Assembly: GCA_001800515.1 (NCBI GenBank)
Contig: MGVN01000165.1
Location: 1-6,251 of the forward strand
Origin: Elusimicrobia bacterium RIFOXYB2_FULL_49_7
GTDB taxonomy: Bacteria; Fibrobacterota; OXYB2-FULL-49-7
Direction of reading: 5' to 3'
DNA: 6,251 bases
A program made the position numbers and the translations under genes. Within the stretch, counting starts at the first letter, position 1. The number at the start of each line of letters is the position of its first letter. The notes under the pieces are model-generated. The model saw only the letters and a list, made by a program, of their open reading frames with translations. It searched no databases and was not told the origin of the DNA. Positions 1-3,314 of this stretch are shown here, piece after piece.

Positions 1-195
1 ATTCTGTTCGTATAATTTTATCGCCTCGTCAAGTCGTCCAGATTTTTCGAGTTCTTTACCTTTACAATTGCGGTGCGCCTGCTGTCTAAATTTTGGTTCA
101 TTAAGAATTCTTTTTTCGTGCCGCTTAAATTCTTCTTCCGTTATGATCCCAGAATCACGCATTCCTTGAAATAATTGCAATTCGTCAGTATTCAT
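1..195 (-). CDS. Partial SHOCT-like / TPR-like protein (C-terminus beyond window)
   Basis: This is an open reading frame running off the left edge; only the first 65 codons are present. The start is the ATG at 195-193, which directly follows the TAA of the upstream gene, with a good ribosome binding site (AGGAGA) inside that gene's last codons. Residues about 11-31 (GMRDSGIITEEEFKRHEKRI) have the pattern of a SHOCT domain, a short helical oligomerisation module usually found at protein ends. Residues about 47-64 (GKELEKSGRLDEAIKLYEQ) look like the first helix of a tetratricopeptide repeat, so the missing part may be a TPR array for protein-protein contacts. It is probably co-transcribed with the repressor and the 240-residue gene, and so likely expressed in the lysogen. 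Its role is unknown; prophage cargo such as superinfection exclusion or defence is a guess from position only. Confidence 0.75.
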   Translation of the reverse strand, partial: MNTDELQLFQGMRDSGIITEEEFKRHEKRILNEPKFRQQAHRNCKGKELEKSGRLDEAIKLYEQN

Positions 196-918
196 TTAAA
201 TGAGTATTCTCCTAAGCTCCACTTCTTCTCGCGATTCTATTATAAGCATGCCATCATCACCACGAGATATAATCCACTGAGGGTCGTTATGTTTTATTTC
301 ACAGGGGAGTTTCAAAAAATTACTAAATATCTCGTTAGGATTTAAAACTGGGCATAATCTGTAATCTTGTAAGTTTTTTATTATCTCTTGTAGTATTCGT
401 TTTTTATCAATTAATATTTTCCCATCTTTTTCTATAATATAATGATACCAAGCATTGTATCGCATGTTATGTATTTTGGTTCTATGACAACCAAATGGAT
501 TAAAAGTAAATGGACTCACCCCATAGCAATACGTTGGGAAATTTATCATCTTCACCTTATCAGTGTAACATCGGCGGAGTTTTCCGATAGTTTTTCTATC
601 AACAATTTCTCCGCATATTCGAATGACAGTAGATTTCCAATTTTTTACAATATCATAAAGTTTTATAAATTCCAGAAATTCAGCAGCTTTAAAAATTAAT
701 TTAAATGCTCTTGAGGCGTCATTGTTGTCAGAAGAACCAGAACAAATATCAATTATTCTATTGAAGGTGGGCGTAGATTCTGCAATGCGCAATACTTTTT
801 TGAAATGATCTGACTTTGATTCAGCAAATTCGAGCGATATTTGCCAATTTTCAAAAAATTTAGACAAAAATACAACACGGTCATCATGTTCATTGTAAGG
901 TTCTATCGCATTGGGCAT
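196..918 (-). CDS. Unrecognised 240-residue protein in the lysogeny operon
   Basis: I do not recognise this protein. It begins 12 bases after the repressor stop, with an AAGGGG ribosome binding site overlapping the end of the repressor gene, so the two are almost certainly one transcript. The N-terminal half (about 15-125) looks mainly helical. A Cys/His/aromatic-rich patch lies at about 128-160 (Cys131, Cys144, His145, His150, then NAWYHY), and the C-terminal 50 residues look like short strands ending in a charged helix. Cysteines at 59, 102, 117, 131, 144, 189 and 206 suggest an intracellular protein, possibly metal-binding, although no clean CxxC pair is present. There is no signal peptide or membrane segment. 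The gene is visibly more AT-rich than the plus-strand operon, which suggests recent acquisition. Its position directly behind a CI-type repressor is where phages carry exclusion or defence cargo; that role is inference. Confidence 0.8.
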   Translation of the reverse strand: MPNAIEPYNEHDDRVVFLSKFFENWQISLEFAESKSDHFKKVLRIAESTPTFNRIIDICSGSSDNNDASRAFKLIFKAAEFLEFIKLYDIVKNWKSTVIRICGEIVDRKTIGKLRRCYTDKVKMINFPTYCYGVSPFTFNPFGCHRTKIHNMRYNAWYHYIIEKDGKILIDKKRILQEIIKNLQDYRLCPVLNPNEIFSNFLKLPCEIKHNDPQWIISRGDDGMLIIESREEVELRRILI

Positions 919-930
919 AAGATCATCCCC

Positions 931-1536
931 TTATTCCGCGTTCTTAATGATTTTTACAACCTGACCTACCACCCGCACATCTTTTGCCTTCATTACTTTG
1001 TACTTTTTATTATCCGAATGTAACTCAACGTGTCCGTCCCGCTTAACAACACGCTTTATCTGATAACCCGCCGGTGTTTCCATGACCATTATCTTTCCGT
1101 TTATCACCTCGCTTTCGGGACGTATCAGGCAGTAATCACCTATCCGCATTTCTGGTTCCATTGAATCTCCGGCACATTGGATCATGTATTTTGCTCCACG
1201 TGTAATGAAACGTGGTAGTTCAATATACTCCAGTATTTCATCTTCGGAAAATTCGGGATAGCCGGCCGGAATTTTTGCAACAAGTGGAAGGCGGATAATG
1301 TTCTCTTCGGAAATCGGAATTACCTGTTTCTCTGCTTTTTCTTCCTCAACAAAATAAGAAGCGGGTTTATCGAGTATATTGGAAAGTTTATCCTGAGCCG
1401 CTTTGTCGGGCGCAAAGGTTCCCTTTTCCCAGTACATAATTGTTTGACGAACAACGCCGAGCTTTTTCGCGAGTACCTCTTGCGAAAACTCTTTTTCTCG
1501 TCGAGCCGCTTCTAATTTCTTTCCAGAGAATTTCAT
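931..1536 (-). CDS. CI/LexA-like phage repressor (HTH_3 + S24 peptidase)
   Basis: This is a 201-residue repressor with the classic two-domain layout. Residues about 7-60 form an XRE/HTH_3 DNA-binding domain, with the recognition helix around VVRQTIMYWEKG (28-39). A linker at 61-83 is followed by an S24 (LexA/CI/UmuD) domain. The Ala91-Gly92 bond in KIPAGYPEF fits the self-cleavage site, Ser125 in CAGDSMEP is the nucleophile, and Lys161 in YQIKRV is the general base. All three key elements are present, so the protein should be cleavable after RecA activation by DNA damage. The length is typical of the family. The start at 1536 is preceded by GAGGT about five bases upstream. It lies divergent to the early operon and most likely binds the GTTnnAAC boxes between them, repressing the plus-strand promoter and regulating itself. 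It heads the minus-strand cargo operon. Confidence 0.95.
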   Translation of the reverse strand: MKFSGKKLEAARREKEFSQEVLAKKLGVVRQTIMYWEKGTFAPDKAAQDKLSNILDKPASYFVEEEKAEKQVIPISEENIIRLPLVAKIPAGYPEFSEDEILEYIELPRFITRGAKYMIQCAGDSMEPEMRIGDYCLIRPESEVINGKIMVMETPAGYQIKRVVKRDGHVELHSDNKKYKVMKAKDVRVVGQVVKIIKNAE

Positions 1537-1570
1537 CGCTTACCTCAAAGAAAATATTTCCAAGAAGGTC

Positions 1571-1599
1571 TTGACATATTGTTTTAACTATGTTATAAC
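1571..1599 (+). promoter_or_regulatory. Early promoter (PR-like)
   Basis: TTGACA at 1571-1576 (perfect -35) and TATAAC at 1594-1599 (one mismatch to the -10 consensus) are separated by exactly 17 bases. Transcription would start near 1606 and run into the structured leader and early operon. The -10 lies inside one repressor box and another box fills the spacer, so repressor binding would block polymerase directly. Confidence 0.85.
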
Positions 1600-1623
1600 A
1601 TTAGTGCAACAAGGTTAAAACAA
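1579..1623. promoter_or_regulatory. Four-box operator array, 11-bp phased
   Basis: Boxes of the form GTTnnAAC start at 1581 (GTTTTAAC), 1592 (GTTATAAC) and 1614 (GTTAAAAC), and a degenerate one (AGTGCAAC) starts at 1603, so all four are exactly 11 bp apart. The box at 1592 sits in a perfect 12-bp palindrome, ATGTTATAACAT (1590-1601). The outer boxes form a perfect 10-bp inverted repeat, TTGTTTTAAC (1579-1588) and GTTAAAACAA (1614-1623). The spacing of about one helical turn would place bound repressors on one face of the DNA. The array covers the early promoter from its spacer to just past the start site and also the candidate repressor promoter. Assignment to the adjacent repressor is inference from position. 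Confidence 0.8.
1581..1609 (-). promoter_or_regulatory. Candidate repressor promoter (PRM-like)
   Basis: On the minus strand, TTGCAC (1609-1604) and TAAAAC (1586-1581) are 17 bases apart. Both hexamers are weak matches, which fits a promoter that needs help or is kept low. It overlaps the early promoter face to face and shares its operator boxes. Transcription would start about 35-40 bases upstream of the repressor start codon. No better candidate was seen between 1537 and 1625. Confidence 0.4.
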
Positions 1624-1775
1624 TGAAAACGATGCCAGGGCTAACAATCAACCAATTAAACGGAAGTCATCAAAAAGGCGCGGACGCGCGAAAGCGTGAA
1701 AAAACAGCCCTCTTGCCTGCCCTGGCATTTTGCTGTCCGCGCCCTATATTTTACTCTTTAAAAAAGCTGATGTAA
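1623..1775 (+). CDS. Candidate 50-codon leader ORF spanning element 1
   Basis: This short ORF starts with ATGAAAACG just after the last operator box and about 17 bases from the predicted transcription start. AAGG lies eight bases upstream of the ATG as a modest ribosome binding site. The peptide begins MKTMPGLTINQLNGSHQK and ends FYSLKKLM; no domain is recognised. It covers the whole of the first interleaved repeat element. Its TAA (1773-1775) overlaps the AAAGGTG ribosome binding site of the next short ORF, an arrangement typical of coupled translation. It may be a leader peptide whose translation controls RNA folding, or a chance ORF. The repeats themselves could also constrain the sequence. 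Confidence 0.3.
   Translation: MKTMPGLTINQLNGSHQKGADARKREKTALLPALAFCCPRPIFYSLKKLM
1632..1743 (+). promoter_or_regulatory. Structured leader element 1: interleaved inverted repeats
   Basis: Two perfect inverted repeats are interleaved. ATGCCAGGGC (1632-1641) pairs with GCCCTGGCAT (1719-1728), and GGCGCGGAC (1677-1685) pairs with GTCCGCGCC (1735-1743). The order is 1-2-1'-2', so the stems form either a pseudoknot or two competing states. Between the second arm and 1' is a small hairpin, CGCGC-GAAA-GCGTG (1685-1698), with a GNRA tetraloop. AAAA precedes the first arm (with a two-base bulge) and TTT follows its partner, which would extend the stem. It lies downstream of the early promoter, so it is in the 5' leader RNA. 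No known riboswitch family was recognised. Confidence 0.6.
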
Positions 1776-1786
1776 AGGTGCGAACC
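1753..1786 (+). promoter_or_regulatory. Possible nut-like site: boxA-like sequence plus small GNRA hairpin
   Basis: ACTCTTTAAAAA at 1753-1764 resembles the boxA element bound by NusB/S10 (bacterial rRNA boxA core GCTCTTTAACA). Thirteen bases further on is GGT-GCGA-ACC (1777-1786), a three-pair hairpin with a GNRA tetraloop, in the place where boxB sits in lambda nut sites. The stem is very short, and part of it doubles as the ribosome binding site of the next short ORF. It lies between the two interleaved elements and upstream of the terminator-like hairpin, which is where an antitermination site would be needed. This is weak evidence; AT-rich sequence can produce such matches by chance. Confidence 0.25.
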
Positions 1787-1787
1787 G

Positions 1788-1904
1788 ATGAAAAACACTC
1801 TGGCGAATGCGATATTAAAGTCAAAGAACATGATTTCTACAGGACGGGTTTGGACACATCTTCGCCAGAGTGTTTTCCCGTCCTGTTTTTTCTTTTTCCA
1901 GTAA
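1788..1904 (+). CDS. Candidate 38-codon leader ORF spanning element 2
   Basis: The ATG at 1788 is preceded by AAAGGTG with seven bases of spacing, a good ribosome binding site. The peptide starts MKNTLANAILKSKNMIST, continues GRVWTHLRQSVFPSC and ends in FFFFQ, with the Phe run encoded by the U-tract of the terminator-like hairpin. It ends at tandem stops (TAA TAG, 1902-1907), 16 bases before the first HTH gene, whose AGGAG site follows at once. The style (GRxWTHxRxSVFP followed by Phe-rich sequence) faintly recalls leader ORFs of enterobacterial P4-like Ash/Icd-type regions, but that is memory of a pattern, not an alignment. Translation would melt the 16-bp stem, so this could be a regulatory leader peptide. 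A chance ORF remains possible. Confidence 0.4.
   Translation: MKNTLANAILKSKNMISTGRVWTHLRQSVFPSCFFFFQ
1792..1886 (+). promoter_or_regulatory. Structured leader element 2: 16-bp and 10-bp interleaved repeats
   Basis: AAAACACTCTGGCGAA (1792-1807) is perfectly complementary to TTCGCCAGAGTGTTTT (1861-1876), and ACAGGACGGG (1839-1848) to CCCGTCCTGT (1877-1886). The order is again 1-2-1'-2'. The two 3' arms are directly adjacent, so 1861-1886 is a continuous 26-base target for the two separated 5' arms. The stems can form together as a pseudoknot or compete as an antiterminator/terminator pair. The same layout could serve a trans-acting RNA carrying the 5' arms. The perfect pairing over 26 positions cannot reasonably be chance. 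It lies in the early leader RNA just upstream of the first HTH gene. The assignment to a specific RNA family is open. Confidence 0.75.
1839..1897 (+). terminator. Intrinsic terminator-like hairpin (likely attenuator)
   Basis: The 10-bp GC-rich stem ACAGGACGGG/CCCGTCCTGT (1839-1848, 1877-1886) is followed by T5-C-T5 (1887-1897), the form of an intrinsic terminator with a 28-base loop. The 16-bp stem of element 2 uses sequence inside this loop, so the two structures interact. Its position in front of the first early gene suggests conditional termination (attenuation) rather than a gene-end terminator. Confidence 0.6.
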
Positions 1905-1920
1905 TAGCATAGGAGATACC

Positions 1921-2214
1921 ATGTTAAAGGGCAAGGTTGACGTTTCGGTGGCAGTTCCGGAAAAATCAAAAAGGGTGAAATTTCACCCAAACAGGTACTT
2001 ATACTCGTCGAAGCTACAAACGTATTTCCAGCTACGCGGGGTCAAAACTTCAACCGTGTATAAAACTCTTAAGAACCACGGGGTGCCTGAAAACACGATC
2101 AAGACATTCCTTACTGGCAGCCACATCCCGAGTAGCTACTTATCACACCTAGTTGAGGACATATGGGGCATCCGGTTCGGTCATGAGGATTTCGAGGAGC
2201 AAAAAAATGGCTGA
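1921..2214 (+). CDS. Small HTH-like early regulator (Cro/CII position)
   Basis: This is a 97-residue protein, the first substantial gene of the early operon. The ATG at 1921 is preceded by AGGAG with seven bases of spacing. An in-frame ATG at 1870 lies inside the terminator stem, lacks a ribosome binding site and is rejected. Residues about 30-85 (KLQTYFQLRGVKTSTVYKTL onward to VEDIWGI) read as a compact helical HTH domain of the XRE/Cro sort. In that pattern RGVKTSTVYKTLKNHG would form the first helices, and GVPENTIKTFLTGSHIP a turn and recognition helix followed by the G-S-H-I-P loop. The N-terminal 25 residues are basic and probably flexible. Position and size fit a Cro- or CII-like regulator that may bind the same operator boxes. 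The domain call is by pattern only. It overlaps the next gene by eight bases. Confidence 0.75.
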   Translation: MLKGKVDVSVAVPEKSKRVKFHPNRYLYSSKLQTYFQLRGVKTSTVYKTLKNHGVPENTIKTFLTGSHIPSSYLSHLVEDIWGIRFGHEDFEEQKNG

Positions 2215-2419
2215 TATGAAACCTCTATCCCTGAAAGATTTTGCGATTATGCTTGGCATAAGCAAAGTTACCGCATGGCGCTGGCTACGCACACAGGGTG
2301 TGCCGAGGCCGCGTAAAATAGGGAAAAAGTTTTTCCTCGATCGCGACGAGGTGATGGAATGGTGGGAGCAAAAAGGACGCATCGGTAAAAAAACGTATCA
2401 ACCGGAGGTGTCGCTATGA
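2207..2419 (+). CDS. AlpA/excisionase-like HTH protein (MerR-type fold)
   Basis: This is a 70-residue DNA-binding protein with the HTH_17/excisionase pattern. LSLKDFAIMLGISKVTAWRW (7-26) gives the two helices of the HTH, and GVPRPRKIGKKFFLDRDEVMEWW (31-53) gives the wing and closing helix typical of AlpA, Xis and MerR-like small regulators. The start at 2207 is supported by GAGGAG seven bases upstream; longer in-frame starts inside the preceding gene have no such site. It overlaps the previous gene by eight bases and the next by four (ATGA). In prophages such proteins act as excisionase, directing integrase toward excision, or as transcription regulators. No integrase is in view, so the choice is open; a regulator is equally possible. 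Confidence 0.85.
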   Translation: MADMKPLSLKDFAIMLGISKVTAWRWLRTQGVPRPRKIGKKFFLDRDEVMEWWEQKGRIGKKTYQPEVSL

Positions 2420-2673
2420 TCCCCAAAATGCGCTCGACGAACGATGCTGTTGAGTATGGTCGGCAGATAAGAGGCAACGTATCGCTAATCAACGCACTGT
2501 GGACACGCCGCGAAAGATTACAAGAGAGAAGCAAAAAGCTATACGCACAAGTCGCAACAGGAAAAAATGATAATCGCGGTTGTAAATTGGGTTTCCTGAC
2601 ACAGTTATACCGCGAAGCCGCGCAGATGGCGGAAGGCACTTTAAAAACTTTTGGACACGAGGGGACGAAATGA
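2416..2673 (+). CDS. Unknown helical early protein, 85 residues
   Basis: I do not recognise this protein. It is small, basic and predicted mostly helical, with an Arg/Lys-rich heptad-like stretch at about 24-45 (INALWTRRERLQERSKKLYA) and a second helix at about 58-78. There is no signal peptide, membrane segment or metal site. The start is fixed by an ATGA overlap with the upstream stop and by GGAGGTG seven bases before. The end overlaps the next gene by ATGA as well, so it is translationally coupled on both sides. Such small charged helical proteins are common between the regulators and recombination genes of phage early operons; no function can be assigned. Confidence 0.75.
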   Translation: MIPKMRSTNDAVEYGRQIRGNVSLINALWTRRERLQERSKKLYAQVATGKNDNRGCKLGFLTQLYREAAQMAEGTLKTFGHEGTK

Positions 2674-2894
2674 TAATCAAAGATAATTTTCAGTACCCAG
2701 GCAGAGTATCGCCGGGCTGGCTGGAACGGCAAAGAGTCGAGCAGGTAAGGCGCAGAAAAAGAACATGGCTACTCATTTTTATTGCCGCCGGCATAGGACT
2801 GATGATGTGGTGGAACTGGGCTGACGCGGCGCACGATGTGGCGCACGCCTGCGCATGGGCGGACAAGGAGGTGGCTTCCTATGAACTGGAATAG
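2670..2894 (+). CDS. Small single-pass membrane protein, 74 residues
   Basis: The protein has a basic cytoplasmic N-terminus (QRVEQVRRRKR, 21-31), one hydrophobic segment at about 32-50 (TWLLIFIAAGIGLMMWWNW) and a short acidic C-terminal tail of about 24 residues. By the positive-inside rule the tail is outside the cytoplasm. It starts in an ATGA overlap with the upstream gene, preceded by GAGGGG, and its last 14 bases overlap the next gene, so it belongs firmly to the operon. It lacks the paired segments of a holin and sits far from any lysis gene. Early single-pass phage proteins sometimes inhibit host processes or mediate exclusion, but nothing here identifies a target. Confidence 0.75.
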   Translation: MIIKDNFQYPGRVSPGWLERQRVEQVRRRKRTWLLIFIAAGIGLMMWWNWADAAHDVAHACAWADKEVASYELE

Positions 2895-3135
2895 GACAGT
2901 GTACGAAGGAAACACGGTAGCGCAGTACGAATACCGAACCTTAACCTGCCATCACTGCAACGGCGAAGGAATGATCGAGATCAGCCTGCATGACTTAAAG
3001 ATGCACATTTACACTAAAGCATTCGGTCGCGATTGGCGCGAACTTCTGGCGATTTACCGCGAATGGAAAAAGAACCGTGGAAAAATCGAATGTCCTGAAT
3101 GTCATGGAAGGGGTCGCTGCGAGGAGTGGCGATGA
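2881..3135 (+). CDS. Small DnaJ-type zinc-finger protein, 84 residues
   Basis: Two knuckles of the DnaJ cysteine-rich type are visible: CHHCNGEG at 23-30 and CPECHGRG at 71-78. They are separated by a helical segment of about 40 residues (SLHDLKMHIYTKAFGRDWRELLAIYREWKK), and Cys80 follows the second knuckle. The four cysteines can bind one zinc ion, bringing the two ends of the helical insert together. There is no J-domain, so this is not a chaperone cofactor; phage early operons often hold such free-standing knuckle proteins of unknown role. The start at 2881 has AAGGAGGTG eight bases upstream; an in-frame ATG at 2836 is inside the previous gene and lacks a site. It overlaps the next gene by ATGA. 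Confidence 0.8.
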   Translation: MNWNRTVYEGNTVAQYEYRTLTCHHCNGEGMIEISLHDLKMHIYTKAFGRDWRELLAIYREWKKNRGKIECPECHGRGRCEEWR

Positions 3136-3314
3136 GCAAGAATTGCGACTTCTGTGGCGGCAAAGGACATATCTCGGTTAACACGAGCAATATCAATATC
3201 CTTGAAACGCCCGTGAGCCCCGGACATGGTTATCCGGTTGGGACAGCTCATGAGCTGGCCCGAAGCGGGCATAATTTGAAAAGGAGGAGAATTGTATGTC
3301 AACAGAATTGGTGA
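3132..3314 (+). CDS. Tiny single-knuckle zinc-finger-like protein, 60 residues
   Basis: The protein starts in an ATGA overlap with the previous gene, preceded by GAGGAG. It carries one DnaJ-like knuckle, CDFCGGKGH (5-13), directly after the N-terminus. The expected second CxxC is absent; only Cys56 follows an Arg/Lys-rich stretch (LKRRRIVC, 49-56). It may bind zinc as a dimer or with His residues (31, 40, 47), or it may be a decayed relative of the 84-residue neighbour. The 3' end overlaps the annealing-protein gene by 19 bases and contains that gene's strong ribosome binding site. Its coding status is supported by tight overlaps and the knuckle, but a shortened C-terminus from an old frameshift cannot be excluded. 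Confidence 0.6.
   Translation: MSKNCDFCGGKGHISVNTSNINILETPVSPGHGYPVGTAHELARSGHNLKRRRIVCQQNW

Noticed and set aside
1623..1904. Type III toxin-antitoxin (ToxI-like tandem pseudoknot repeats upstream of a toxin)
   Set aside because: ToxI repeats are short and near-identical and are followed by a ToxN-type endoribonuclease of about 170 residues. Here the two units differ in sequence, are about 95-112 bases long, and are followed by a 97-residue HTH-like protein.
1579..1904. CRISPR array or CRISPR-repeat mimic
   Set aside because: There are no direct repeats with regular spacers; the repeats are inverted and interleaved and differ between units. The short GTTnnAAC boxes overlap promoter elements and fit operators.
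1870..1920. Longer start (ATG at 1870) for the first HTH gene
   Set aside because: This start lies inside the 3' arm of the 16-bp stem, has no ribosome binding site, and would add a Phe-rich segment coded by the terminator U-tract. ATG 1921 has a strong AGGAG site.
1751..1990. 79-codon minus-strand frame across the leader
   Set aside because: It crosses the inverted repeats and the start of the HTH gene on the opposite strand, with no ribosome binding site; it is open because the perfect repeats mirror the plus-strand ORF.
2207..2419. An attachment site or integrase next to the excisionase-like gene
   Set aside because: No integrase coding sequence, tRNA gene or long direct repeat is present in the window, so no att site can be supported.
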